A stretch of DNA of 64,000 nt from Pegoplata infirma (GCA_963921195.1 OY992538.1:233051462-233115461), one strand, 5' to 3'; positions 24,336 to 36,260 are shown, numbered from the stretch's first letter. Notes: generated by a model not told the origin, from the letters alone. Made by a program: numbers and translations.

Positions 24336-24843
24336 CAGCGTTGCCAGGTACTTTTTTCCGTTGTCCCCAAAAATATAACAAAATATCCCCAAAAATCCCC
24401 AAACAATAAAAAAAAGCGTTTGTTTTTAATTACACAAAAAAAATTTTCTTAATTTAAAAAAAAAAATATTAGTGGTAATTTTATAATTTTATTTCGTAGA
24501 TTTAGCATTAAAAAAATCCCCAAAAATCCCCAAACGCGTAAATAAACGGTGCTTGGCAATTTTAATATACATTTTACAGCCGTAAAATGCAAGTTTTGCT
24601 GAATGAGCTTCGTAATCTTGTTGTAAAGAGTGGTTATCACTAAAAATATTTTTAAAAATCGTTGATTTTATTTAATTTAGTTTGTTGTATTTTATAGATT
24701 TAATTTCGAATATCCCCAAAAATCCCCAAAATAATTTTGGAAATCCCCATAAAAATCCCCAATCCCCAAATGAGATTTGTTGTCCTTTTTTCTAGCATAA
24801 AATCCCCAACTTTGGGGATAAATCCCCAAGTCTGGCAGCCCTG
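24336..24843. mobile_element. 508-bp hAT-type MITE made of ATCCCCAAA repeats
   Basis: Ends CAGCGTTGCCAG / CTGGCAGCCCTG (10 of 12 inverted matches), flanked by an exact 8-bp duplication GCCAAGAT (24328-24335, 24844-24851). The arms carry CCCCAAAAATCCCC repeats. An 8-bp duplication and CAG...CTG ends fit hAT. Confidence 0.85.
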
Positions 24844-25109
24844 GCCAAGATTTAAAATAGCTTACTGTGACCAATCGAAACTAGTCCAATAATTTTGTTT
24901 TAATTATTTTAATTAAGAAAAGAAATAATTTTAAAATCGTTAAATTTGTGCGTATAAGTATTATTATTAAAAAGTCAAAACACTCATACTCCTGAAAAAA
25001 AATAACACAAATTTTCGTATATTATGTATGTATATTCTTTCTAGAAAATTTTTTGCCACAAAAGTATTTTATCTAAACTCAATGGTCTATACAAAAATTA
25101 CAAAAACAT

Positions 25110-25664
25110 GGTATCACTTATGTTTTAATTTAATATACATTTTTATGAATGCAGCCTGGTGGATAGTTTAAAAAAGATTTTTGTTTTAAATTGTCATCAA
25201 AGAAAAAATATCCAAAATTTGAGATCACCAGTTTTTTTTTTTTGTGTAATTATAAAATAAGCATTTCTTTTAAAAAAAATCACAAAATAAATCGTTCTTA
25301 AAAAAAATCCAAAATGGAGATCACCGTTATTTTAATATTTTTTTGGACTATATAAATATATTTTCGATTAAAAAATAAAGAGTTTGTGAATTTATAAGCA
25401 CATCACGAAAGGATTTTATAAAAATGTATAGTTTAAACAAAAATAACTAAAACAGAGGATCACTTATGCTTTAATTCAACAAAACATGATATGAAAAGAT
25501 CAAACAAGATTTTTATCTAAGCCTTTTTCATAGAGAGAAAATAACCAAAATTTTAAATCACATTTTTTATCAAACAATAAATTAAACAATCAAAAACACA
25601 ATCAAACAGATTTTGGTTTTGTACGAAATTATCACCAGAGAGAAAATAACCAAAAATTATGATC
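25110..25664 (-). repeat. GTGATCTCAAATTTT family, inverted block
   Basis: AAATTTGAGATCACC (25211-25225), GGAGATCACCG and GAGAGAAAATAACCAAA words are reverse complements of the family at 19130-23170. The two blocks lie in opposite orientation about 2 kb apart. Confidence 0.65.
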
Positions 25665-25975
25665 ACTCATAAGTTTGTCATTTCGTTTGTAGCACGTCGA
25701 AATATTGGTCTAGGACCCTATCCTCGGACGATTTTAAGACAATCTAGCGATGTCTGTCCATCCATCTGTCTGAAAACACGCTAACTTTTGAAAGACTTTG
25801 CTGAGGCTGCTGAAGTTTGGCATATATGTTGGACATTTATCTGGTCAGGTTGGTATTGCAATTAAGCAAAATTGGTCCAGTGGTCCAAAAGTTATAAGCA
25901 AAAGAGTGAATTTCTGCAAGGGTTTTTCGCGAATTTATTAGCAAAACCGTGAATTTGGCATAAGTTGCACCTTAA
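25665..25975 (-). repeat. Family A fragment, minus strand
   Basis: GTCGAAATATTGGTCTAGGA, GCGATGTCTGTCCATCCATC, GTTGGTATTGCAAT and AGCAAAAGAGTGAATTTC are the inverse of the family A tail. Both ends are missing. Confidence 0.7.
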
Positions 25976-26439
25976 AGTCACGCGTTGAAAAACCGTTTAA
26001 CAAGTTTTAAAATAATTGGTAAGTTACAAAATATTTTACAACGTATTTTTGTCAGACAAAAATATTTTTTATGTATCCTGCGGAAAAAACATTCTGAAAA
26101 ACAACTTTTTGGAGCAGTCAAAAAGGTTAAAAACGTTACTTTGGTACTTTTATATTTTTTAAATGTGGAACAAAAAACTCTAAAAATGTACTTTTTGAAA
26201 ATTTAAAGGGTACAATAAAAAATATTCTGAAAAAAATACATTTTTGATTATATATGGTTTGAATTGAGAAAGGTGTGAAAGAAAAATGTATTTTTCTAAA
26301 AATTTAAGACATCCTGGTTCGTTTTTTACTAGTTTCATATAATCCAGTTATTATAATCATGAGAAAAACTTTTAATCTCAAATTTATTCAGTTAATAGTC
26401 AATTTTATTCTATATGTGAAAATTATTAACATATCGCAG

Positions 26440-26545
26440 CCGCCAAGGATTGAACCCATGAATCTGTAATGTTTTTGCTATTAACTGCCTCTTAGGTACG
26501 ATCACTCTAGACCGATACGCTAAGTTGGCTGTTAAACAAGTATCA
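26440..26545 (-). repeat. tRNA-like (SINE-type) remnant
   Basis: On the minus strand, GGGTTCAATCCTTGGCGGC looks like a pol III B box plus acceptor strand. About 60 nt upstream is an A-box-like TTAGCGTATCGGTCTAGAG. It does not form a clean cloverleaf. Confidence 0.35.
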
Positions 26546-26996
26546 ACTAAATCATGGTTTTTCAATTCTTGTGTGGTTGTTGCTGTTGTTGTTTGTTCGT
26601 ACAGAAGAAGGTGAAATTGCATTATGGTGAATAAATTAAATTTTTTAGTAATCATCATTCGTCCTCCTCTCCTTCATCAACTCTGATCTAAGTACTTATT
26701 TTGCAACCTTGCCAGAACATGGTCTATATTTTGTAGACACAAATGTTAGGCGTTGCCACTTTCCAAAGATACTATTATTGCCACTTAGGCCGACTTAAAG
26801 TCGTTGTGAAAGAAAAATTTATTTTACATTTTTGAAATTTCGATTACATTTTATAATACATACATACATTTTTGAAATTTCGATTACAATTTAAGTTTGG
26901 TACTCTTTGTATCTCACGAAAAATAAATAATGTGGAATATAAAAACATACAACGTAAAAAAGTGTCAATTGTACACTTTTTATATATGCCGAAAAG

Positions 26997-27493
26997 CGGA
27001 AAAAACATTGCAGCTACTACATGACGGTCATTTGTGTAGTAAGTAGTAGTTGTTCTTTTCAACTACAATTTCAGTTGTTTTTGTATGAAAAATCTCAAAC
27101 AACTGTTTTTGTAGTCGTTTTAAAAAACAAATACGAAAAATTACTACATTGTAGTAACAGTTGTTTTTAGTCTATAAAAAACTTATATTTTCTAGAATTT
27201 TTAAAAAAAACGGATGTGCAGGAATTATTATCAAATAGTTTTAACCGCTTTTGACGTTTAGAAGTTTTTTTTTGTTAATAAAAGAATTCAAACAATTTGA
27301 GTTAGAGTAAAAATAACTGTAATTTGATGTAGTTTTTACAGGTTTTTGTAGTTGTTAATCAATAGTAAAAAACAACAATAATTTTTGGTTGATTTTACCG
27401 TAAAATGTAGTTGACACCTAAACAACAACAAATGTAGTAGTTTTAACTTTTGTCTTTTGTAGTAGAATCTATCGTCATGATTTTTTGAGTGTA
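26997..27493. mobile_element. Family E element, partial left end
   Basis: CAGCTACTACATGACGGTCA, GTAGTAAGTAGTAGTTG and TTTTTGTATGAAAAATCTCA match the right ends of the 32206 and 33714 copies. It finishes CGTCATGATTTTTTGAGTG. The extreme left terminus is not preserved. Confidence 0.55.
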
Positions 27494-27966
27494 AAAAATG
27501 TAGTTTGGTCCTTTTTTTATTTTCATAAAAAAATTTAAAACACTCTTTTAAAGTTCTTTTTGGAAATTCCGATCCTAAAAGGGTTAAAAAAGTGTACTTT
27601 AGTACTTTTTCTATCTCCTGAAACAATTGTCCTAGAAACTTTAAATTTACGACGTAGGATCCTCTATCGAAAAAACATTTTGGAAATGTAAATTTTGTAA
27701 TTAATTTTGGTACTTTTTATATCTCCTGAAATGGAGTGTAGGATCCATCAGTGTAAAAAGCAATTCGACAAAAGTACTTTTTTTAGAAAGTATGGATTCT
27801 AAGTGGATAAAAACTGTTATTTGGTATTTTTTTGTTTTTCTGATATAGTGGCCATAAAAACTTGATGTTTGCAACTTAAGGATCCTCAAGTGTAACAAAA
27901 CATTCTGAAAAAAAGACTTTTAAAAGATTCTGATTGTAAGTGGTTAAGAAAAAAACATTCTGGAAC

Positions 27967-28790
27967 GAGTAAGAAAGCGAAATTCGATTTGGCCGAATTC
28001 ATAAATACCAACCCAAACACTTTGAATACAAATGAATTTGAAAAGCACGCAGAGAAGAGATATGATTGTGGCAATCATAATTTAAGTGCGTCATATTATG
28101 ATTGAAAATTGTATCATAACTTGTTTGTAGCAACCATAACATTTTTGCAGCAATCATGTTATGATCCTAAATAAATTTTATGATTGCAATAATCATATAT
28201 CATATAATAGATGGTTGTCACAACACTTTTTTCATTAATTGTTAATTTTCAACGTAAAAAAAACTGTATACAAATTTTTAATGGACAAATTGAATTTTGT
28301 GTTAAACATTTTTTGTTATTTTTGTAAAAAAAAATTTATGTGTAAATTTTTTTTGGAGCATAATTCTTTTTTTTTTTAGTGTAATATTTTTTTGTGAGTG
28401 CAAGATTTTTTATTTCTCCGTTTCAAAAACACTTCGTAAAATATTTTTGTGGTATTCCAATTTATTTTAAATCATGTCTAGTGTGTTTTTCAACACGTGA
28501 ATTTGCGATTAACCCAATCTAAATTGCCCTGTTTTGCTTATAGCTTCTGTACCCTTTAACTTATTTCACTCAAATTCAATATGTACCAACATGACCAGGA
28601 AACTTTTAAATATATTTGTCAAGTTCAGTTGCCTCGACTTTCTTAATTTAGAGTGTTTTGAAAGTTAGTGTGTTTTCTACAGATAGTTGGACGGACATCG
28701 CTAAATAGTTTTAAAATCGATCGAGTCTCATGGTTATATATACTTTATGGATTCCTAGACCGATATTTAGAGGTGTTCAAACCCAGTTAA
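27967..28790 (+). repeat. Family A copy, diverged
   Basis: Head GAAATTCGATTTGGCCGAAT and tail GGACATCGCTAAATAG, AAAATCGATCGAGTCTCATG, TATGGATTCCTAGACCGATA. The terminal GGGTATAAAA is lost. ATGATTG/CAATCAT words from 28035 to 28215 look like a separate hairpin-rich insertion. Confidence 0.55.
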
Positions 28791-28838
28791 AAACATATGT
28801 AAAGAAATCTCTTTTTACCTAATATTTATTTGTCTGCA

Positions 28839-28883
28839 GGCGTATGAGTATTATTAATCGAAATTAATAACACTCATACGCCA
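28839..28883. repeat. Strong hairpin, 20-bp arms
   Basis: GGCGTATGAGTATTATTAAT pairs with ATTAATAACACTCATACGCC across a 5-base loop, with one mismatch. The flanks (TATTTATTTGTCTGCA / AGGCAAATAAAAATAAAT) extend the inverted repeat, so it is probably a small MITE. Confidence 0.65.
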
Positions 28884-29245
28884 CCTCAATTTAAATAATA
28901 CAGGCAAATAAAAATAAATCTCTAGAAGATCCCATATTTTAAAACATTTTTCGTATAGGAAAATTTTCATATTCTAAGATTTTTTTAATTTTCAGAAATT
29001 TTCTCTTACAATTAGATATTTCAGATTCTGAGACATTTTTCATATAGAAAAATTCTCAGATTCTAAGACATTTTTCATATAGAAAAATTCACTTATTCTG
29101 AGATATTTCTCGTATAGAAACGTTTTCCTATTTTCAGAAATGTTTCCTACAAAATTCAGAGACTTTATTCACAGACAAAATTTCTTAAGTTCTAAGACAT
29201 GTTTAATATAGAAAAATTCTCAGATTCTGAATTAATTTTCTTATA

Positions 29246-30163
29246 AAGGGTGTCCAAAATTGAGGTATCATTTTAATTTTGCTGCCATTTTTTTCTACTT
29301 GTAGTTTTTATTCTGAATTTTAGTTTTCAGATTCTAAATACATTCCGGTTATTTAATATGAAACGATACACGAAGGAACAACGTGTTTTTATTAATAAAT
29401 TTTTTTTTTAAAAATAGAAAGAAGAAAATGAGAATTTTTTAACAAAATAATTTTTACCGACGAAGCCCATTTCCAGCTCAATGACTACTGCAACTAGCAG
29501 AATTGTCACATTTAGGGTGAAGAGAATCTAAGAGTTATCTTAGAGCAACCATTTCATCCCCAAAAAGTTACGGATTGGTGTAGTTTGTGTTCCGGAGGAA
29601 TCATCAGATCATATTTTTTAAAAACGAAAATGGAAATGTGATTACGGTCAATGGAAATCGCTACAGGGAGATGATCCGAAGGTTTTTGTGGCGGAAAATT
29701 AATGATTTATATGTAGAGAACATGTGGTTTCAACAGAATAATGTCACTTGTCACACTGCAAGAGAAACAATGGATCATTTGACAGACAAGTTCGAAAATC
29801 GCATTATTTCTCGCAGAGGAGGCCAACAAGATCGTGTGATTTGACACATTTAAATTTTTTTTGTGGGATTTTTTGAAATCAAAAGAGTGCTGCAATAATC
29901 CCACAACAATTCAATACCTTTAAACCAACATTATCAAACAGATATCAAGCATTGACAATAATTTTTTGAAAAACGTGTTTGATAATTTTGGTAAAATATT
30001 GGGAGCCTGCCGAGCCAGTAAGGGGGGTCACTTGACCCACATATTTTTTTATTTTTAACCGGAACCTATTTCTAGTAAACTGAAATAAAAATATTTTTAA
30101 TATCTGAAAAAAAACTATTTTTTTCATTAAAATTAAAATGATACCTCAATTTTGGACACCCTT
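29246..30163 (+). mobile_element. Dead mariner-type transposon (918 bp)
   Basis: Perfect 35-bp inverted repeats (29246-29280, 30129-30163) starting AAGGGTGTCCAAAATTGAGG, flanked by TA (29244-29245, 30164-30165). The enclosed transposase is broken and internally deleted. Confidence 0.93.
29358..29844 (+). pseudogene. Mariner transposase remnant
   Basis: Pieces in different frames resemble Tc1/mariner DDE transposases. There is an N-terminal MKRYTKEQRVFINKF (29358), then after a large gap TDEAHFQLNDYCN (about 29458-29498). A C-terminal part (29587-29844) holds VNGNRYREMI, MWFQQNNVTCHTARETM and NRIISRRGG. The usual second catalytic-Asp motif QQDGA(T)CHTA reads QQNNVTCHTA, so that Asp is lost. 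Stops and frameshifts separate the pieces. Non-functional. Confidence 0.85.
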
Positions 30164-30240
30164 TACAAAAATTATCAGATTCTGAAAAATTTTTCGTGTA
30201 GAAAAATTAAGAATATTTCTTAAAAAAAAAATACTGCTAT

Positions 30241-31760
30241 ATTTTCTCTTCATTAACAGAACTCCGAAATCTTTTTATACTCAAAATATTTAAAAAAAAA
30301 ACAACACCCCCTTAAAAAATTATGAAATTCTATCATTACAAAATACTATTTAAAACAATTTGTTATTATTGCTAAAAAAAATAAATTTATTTATACCAAA
30401 AACCTACTACTGCTTATATAATAGTCACTCTAATGATGATGACGATAATGGGGTGGCAGTATGATGAGGCACTTGACTATCAAGTGAACAAAAAAAAACA
30501 CAACGCACATAGCAATTCAAACTCATTACTCAAATTTCAGCAAAAATTTTATAATAAATGAAAATGTTGCCATCATTTTTATTATATTTCAAAAAAAAAC
30601 AACACAAAAAAGTTTCAAGTTCTTTGCAAATGACTTGAGAGTAGCAGCCAATGCTTTCTTTAGTACCACTAAAATAACTAAGTTTTTCTAGCTAAAAAAT
30701 AAAAGTTTTTAAGGCAACCATATAGCCATCCATGCCTCGTTCTCTCTTTTTCTCACCGCCAAGCTTAAGTTGTTATTATGAAAAGATGCTTTATAAAATG
30801 TTAACAAATTATAATAATAGACAAATGACTTATGATTGCATTTGCAACGCACATACACTTAATTTACATTAGAGTGGTCTGGAAAAGTAGTTTTTCATTT
30901 TATTAAAATAAATATCTTCCTAACAATTTTAAACATTTCAAATAATTCATAAAGATCAACTGAAATTTAAAGAAATCTAAAAATTTACTTTTAAATACTA
31001 ATACAGTGCAACAACCAACATCAAATGAAAGTTTACAGTTAACAAAACCCTCAAGGCTTTTTTTAGCTCAGTGAAAACTGTATAAGAGGCGTATACTTAA
31101 TTTTGTATTTTCCTTTAAATAACAATCATACGCAACGGTACACAGTGGTTTATTTTTAATAATTTGGCCACCACCAGGGGCCCCTAAAGTGTTTTATTAT
31201 GCGAAATGTCAACTATTATATGTTTTTGGTTTTATTCCATTTTGATTTGGAAAATTCGATTTTGTATCACTGTGTAATTAAAGTTAAAAAATAAATTAAA
31301 AAATTTTAATTTAAATTCGAAAGAGAACATTCACATTTAAAATTCTAAAAAAATTGGGTTATTTGCTTTTATAATTTAATTTTTTTAAGTTCAATTGATC
31401 TCTTCAAAATTTAATTGAGCTTTTTGGATCTCATTTTTCTTGTTTTTTTAATTCTCTTTCGAATTTAAATGGAACTTTTTCGAATTTCTCTTGATTTTTA
31501 CGAATTTCCATGATTTTTTTCTATTCTGACTTCACATAAAAAACGAAAACGAAATTTTTATTTTGAGCTTTTTAGGTGAAGAGTAAAAAGAGTTCAAATG
31601 GTTCCAATTTCCTTAAAAATTATTTCCCCAAATTTTTTAACTCCTATAACTATTACAACTACCCGAATCGCCAGGAAATTTGAGAAAAAAAATAATTTTC
31701 TGCCCCCTCTAATATACTTTTATGCATACCAATACACAAAGGAATAAATAAATTGTGGCA
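30241..31760. other. No gene recognised
   Basis: AT-rich, mostly single-copy-looking. It contains short unusual patches such as TGATGATGACGATAATGGGGT (30435) and CCACCACCAGGGGCCCC (31168). No coding evidence. Confidence 0.4.
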
Positions 31761-31763
31761 GTG

Positions 31764-31832
31764 ATGATGAAAAAATATCTTATTTTGGTGGGTGTTATTT
31801 TTGTATACGCTTCATTGTTAAGTGACGGTTAG
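31764..31832 (+). CDS. Possible signal-peptide first exon or chance mini-ORF
   Basis: A 22-codon frame beginning MMKKYLILVGVIFVYASLL, with a basic start, a hydrophobic core and a small-residue end, as in a secretory signal. A donor-like GTTAGT follows (GACG|GTTAGT, 31827). An acceptor-like TTGTAATTTAG at about 31890 would continue in frame for only about 12 residues (EVEVRFKENFL) to a stop. It may be a tiny secreted peptide or coincidence; no family recognised. Confidence 0.15.
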   Translation: MMKKYLILVGVIFVYASLLSDG

Positions 31833-32205
31833 TTAAATTTATTGTTGAGTTTGAAAAATTTAAAGCTTTTAATATTTTATTGTAATTTAGAAGTTGAGGT
31901 AAGGTTTAAAGAAAATTTTCTTTAAGGAAAAATCTTAACAAATTTCATATTTTATAAGAAAAATTGTAAATCTTTGAGCTTTTTTACCCAAAAAGCTTAC
32001 TTGAAACTTGGAATTTTAACTTTGAAAATCGAAAATTAAAGTTCAAATAAAAAGCACATCATTACAATGCTTTTATAGCGCTTTAATGACTTTAAATAAA
32101 ACGTTTTAAGCACCTTTTTACATTGATGTTAAAAAGCTTAAATGGACCGTAGATCGATGTTATCATTCTGATCTTCTTACAGCACTTAAAATGGTATAAA
32201 TGGTA

Positions 32206-33254
32206 CACTCAAAAAAGTATGTCGGTAAAATCTACTACAAAAGACAGTTGTTTTGACTACATTTTGTCGTTGAAAAGGCGTCCACTCCATATAACGGTAA
32301 AAACAACTGAACATGTTGTTGTTTTTAACTATTGATTTTCAACTACAAAATGTAGTAAAAACTACTACAAAACTGTTTAATACAGTTGTTTTTTCTACAA
32401 TTGCCTGAAATTTTATTTAAAAAATTTCTTAAACGTTTAAATGATTGATATTTATTTATTTATTTAAAAAGCAATACATTTCAGTTGGTTGTATAGAATT
32501 TCGACATGATGACAATTTTTTGATGTATTTATCTGGAATTATAGAAGAAAAAAATTATATTAATAAAATGTTAAACAAAATAAATTGATTGTATTTACCT
32601 TTGTTTTTTTATTAGTTCATTTCAAATTTTCACCGCTACTGATCAAAATTTGTCTGGAATAAAAAAAACGAAATGCTTTGGCAAAATTGATTTATAAAAA
32701 AAAAGAATAAATTTGCAATGTTTCAAAAAAGTATGTACCTGCTCTGTTGTGTATACAAAGATGGCGCGCTCATAAGAAAAGAAAACACTGCACACATTTT
32801 ATTTTGGTTTTTTCCGATTGGTTTTTACGCACGCTTATGTGAGCGCTATATTATACACACTTGTTATCTCATTTATCCACTTATTTTCTTTCGCTCAAGA
32901 ATATTTTTCCAAAAACATATTTTTTGTTATAATTAAATTTAATAAATTGTAATTTAATTTATTTAGATATTATTTATTTGGTATAAACATAATTCCTTCC
33001 GCATCCCGCACGACCAACTCGCTCGACACATTCGTTTGCAATAAAAATTTCTAGAAAAAACGAGTTTTAGAAAAACAACTACATAAATCAACTATTGCTA
33101 CAGTATATTTTTTGTAGTTATTTTTTGAAACTACTACAAAAAAGTTGTTTGAGATTTTTTCATACAAAAACGACCGAAATTGTAGTTAAAAACAACAGCT
33201 ACTACTTACTACACAAACGACCGTCATGTAGTAACTGCAATAATTTTCTGAGTG
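32206..33254. mobile_element. Family E TIR element, copy with TA duplication
   Basis: 1049 bp, ends CACTCAAAAAAGTATGTCGG / GCAATAATTTTCTGAGTG, flanked by TA (32204-32205, 33255-33256). The ends are rich in ACTACAAAA/TTTTGTAGT. A 72-codon open frame at 32718-32936 is not conserved in the second copy. Confidence 0.8.
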
Positions 33255-33713
33255 TACACAGAACGTTCATACAACCGTCCACAATGCTATAAAAACGTTG
33301 TTGCGATTGTATTTTTCTGCCTGGTGTGTTAAAAAGCTTTGATATTAAAGCTTTAAATGAACAAAACTTCACATTCGTTTTTATATAGAGGAAAAATCTT
33401 GTAGCAATGCTAAAAATTTAAGCTTTTTTCCAGAAAGCTTTTTCCGGACATATCATTAATATTATAATTTTTAAATGGGTAAATAATAATATAATGATTA
33501 GAGTCTAACTTTCGATAAAATTTTATTCGAAAAACAATCAAAATAAAGCTTATAAGCTTTAAAATTGAAATATAAAATCAAAGGCTTAATCAGTAAGATT
33601 ATGTAATTTTTGTCGAAACAGGGCTGTTAATGGAAAAAATTCACAATTTTTTTTTTTAGGAAAAAGCTTTAAAAAAGCACAATTACATATTTAAGCTTTT
33701 TATATAGAAAGTT

Positions 33714-34902
33714 CACTCAAAAAAGTATGTCGGTAAAATCTACTACAAAAGACAGTTGTTTTGACTACATTTTGTCGTTGAAAAGGCGTCCACTACATAA
33801 ACGGTAAAAACAACTGAACATGTTGTTGTTTTTAACTATTGATTTTCAACTACAAAATGTAGTAAAAACTACTACAAAACTGTTTAATACAGTTGTTTTT
33901 TCTACAATTGCCTGAAATTTTATTTAAAAAATTTCTTAAACGTTTAAATGATTGATATTTATTTATTTAAAAAGCAATACATTTCAGTTGGTTGTATAGA
34001 ATTTCGACATGATGACAATTTTTTGATGTATTTATCTGGAATTATAGAAGAAAAAAATTATATTAATAAAATGTTAAACAAAATAAATTGATTGTATTTA
34101 CCTTTGTTTTTTTAATAGTTCGTTTCAAATTTTCACCGCTACTGATCAAAATTTGTCTGGAATAAAAAAAAACGAAATGCTTTGGCAAAATTGATTTATA
34201 AAAAAAAAGAATTAATTTGAAATGTTTCAAAAAAGTATGTACCTGCTCTGTTGTGTATACAAAGAAAAGAAAGATCGCACGCTTATGTGAGCGCTATATT
34301 ATACACACTTGTTATCTCATTTATCCACTTATTTTCTTTCGCTCAAGAATATTTTTCCAAAAACATATTTTTTGTTATAATTAAATTTAATAAATTGTAA
34401 TTTAATTTATTTAGATATTATTTATTTGGTATAAAAATAATTCCTTCCGCATCCCGCACGACCAACTCGCTCGACACATTCGTTTGCAATAAAAATTTCT
34501 AGAAAAAAACGAGTTTTAGAAAAAAAAACTAAAAACAACTACATAAATCAACTATTGCTACACACAAAAAAAAATATAAAAAAATTGTGTACGTTTTGGG
34601 GATAATACAACCTATAAAGTGGTTTTGGATAATTTACCTAAGTTTTTTAGAGCAAAAACTTTGGTAAGTTATACAAAACCACTTTATAGGTTGTAATTAA
34701 ACCATAAACTGGCACAATTTTTTAATTTTTTTTTTGTGTGTACAGTGTAGTATATTTTTTGTAGTTATTTTTTTAAACTACTACAAAAAAAGTTGTTTGA
34801 GATTTTTTCATACAAAAACGACCGAAATTGTAGTTAAAAACAACAGCTACTACTTACTACACAAACGACCGTCATGTAGTAACTGCAATAATTTTCTGAG
34901 TG
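33714..34902. mobile_element. Family E TIR element, second copy
   Basis: Near-identical to 32206-33254 over its whole length and in the same orientation, about 1.5 kb downstream. It lacks a 30-40 bp stretch around 34265 and has gained a 180-bp insertion (34561-34740). The flanks show only TT on both sides. Confidence 0.85.
34561..34740. mobile_element. 180-bp MITE nested in family E, TA duplication
   Basis: Ends CACACAAAAAAAAA / TTTTTTTTTTGTGTG, with TA on both sides. Its core arms ACAACCTATAAAGTGGTTTT and AAAACCACTTTATAGGTTGT are exact inverses. The sister copy has the uninterrupted target (ATTGCTACAGTATATT, 33093-33108). Confidence 0.88.
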
Positions 34903-35341
34903 TTCTCTTGAAACTTATCCTGAAATTTGTAATCAAAGACTTAATCAGTGATATTGTGCCATTTTTGTCGAAACAGAGCTTTAATAGAAATAATTCACCA
35001 ATTTTGTTGAAAGGAAAAATATTTTAAAAATCACAGTTATATATTTAAGGTTTTTTAAGTAGAAAGCTTTTTTGGAACTTTGTCCTTTTATTTTTACTCT
35101 TATATGTGTAAATTTGTGGTTTTTAAATTTTTTTTAATCTAAAATAATCTAAAGCTTTTTGAGAAACTTTTACTTATTTTTCGGGGGAAATCTTAAAAGT
35201 TTTTTTTAAGAAGCTTTCGGTATTTTGAATGAATTTTGAGTTAAACTTTGAAATTATAAATACGAAAATAAGCGGTAAAGCTTAAAAATTTAAATACGAA
35301 TAAAAAGGCGAATCAGTGAGTTTAAATAATTTTGGTCGAAG

Positions 35342-35720
35342 AAAAGCTTTGATAAGAAAGCTTTTTATAACAAACTTTTTTAAAGGAAAAATCTTAAGGA
35401 AGGACTAAAAAAGGTACCAACCGTTACATGATTTACCAAAAACTTAAAATATATAAAAAAGAGGTGATTTTAAAATTGGGGCTCGGCTTATCGGTCTTCA
35501 AAAATGGCGTTGCCACCTTATGAAAAATATGAAAAGCTTTGATAATAAAGCTTTTTATAACAAACTTTTTTAAAGGAAAAATCTTTAAGGACTAAAAAAG
35601 GGACCAACCGTTACATGATTTGCCAAAAACTTAAAATATATAAAAAAGAGGTGATTTTAAAATTGAGGCTCGGCTTATCGGTCTTCAAAAATGGCGTTAC
35701 CACCTTATGAAAAATATAAT
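35342..35720. repeat. 190-bp tandem duplication
   Basis: AAAAGCTTTGATAA begins at 35342 and 35532. Both units run through CAACCGTTACATGATTT, GGCTCGGCTTATCGGTCTTC and AAAATGGCGTT, with only a few differences (for example GCGTTGCC versus GCGTTACC). Confidence 0.9.
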
Positions 35721-36260
35721 CATTCGTGAAAATTCCGATAGTTACCAAACTAAATATTGTCCAGAGAAAAACTACGTGTCGAATTAAATTAAATAAAGAT
35801 AATTTCATATCAATATGGAGATTGTAGGTTTAAACATTTAGTAAAAAACACTCCAAAAATTTACACTTTTTGTGAATAAAAGTTTAATGAAGTCGAATTT
35901 TAAGGAGGTTATGCGACCGTTGGATAGGCAATAAAGAAACCTTTCTTCCAATGTAAAAAATTCTTTAAAAAATAGATTAAATGTCAAAAAAACAAAAAAA
36001 AGGGTTACCCATTCTTGAACCCTTAAATCCCCGATTTGTCCGATAACCCGAGATACTTCAACCATAAAAACATCTCTTTTGTATTTTGAGTTCATGCAAA
36101 TCGGTGCATAACGGTAGGGATAGTTCTCTTGTTAGAAAGCTTAAGCTTCACATGTTTAAGCTTTTTTACTTAAAAAGACTTTTTCATACAAAAGTAATGC
36201 CAGGTCCCAAGTATGATTGAGGGTATACTTAAAAATTTGAGCTTTTAAGAGATAAAAGCT

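Larger units (their letters stand above)
25985..27960. repeat. Degenerate tandem family around TTTGGTACTTTTTATATCTCCTGAAA
   Basis: The motif recurs at about 26140, 26895, 27598, 27709 and 27821, with ACATTCTGAAAAA and GTAGGATCC(T/A)TC blocks between. The cleanest spacing is about 111-113 bp. It is interrupted by other repeats, including 26997-27493. A 44-bp direct duplication (TTTTTGAAATTTCGATTACA) lies at 26828-26892. Confidence 0.45.
28920..30240. repeat. GATTCTGAGACATTTTTCATATAG minisatellite
   Basis: About eight decayed units of 40-60 bp (28930-29243) and more at 30166-30240, interrupted by the mariner at 29246-30163. Related motifs occur inside 20215-21870. Confidence 0.6.
31850..36260. 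repeat. AAGCTTTT-rich repeat tract
   Basis: Words such as AAAAAGCTTTTT, GGAAAAATCTTAA and CTTAATCAGTGA recur throughout (31860-32200, 33335-33710, 34905-35720, 36130-36260, 36570-36610). This indicates an old tandem or dispersed family. Two family E elements were inserted into it. Confidence 0.55.

Noticed and set aside
32718..32936. 72-residue open frame in family E
   Set aside because: The second near-identical copy has a deletion that breaks it, and no family resemblance is seen.
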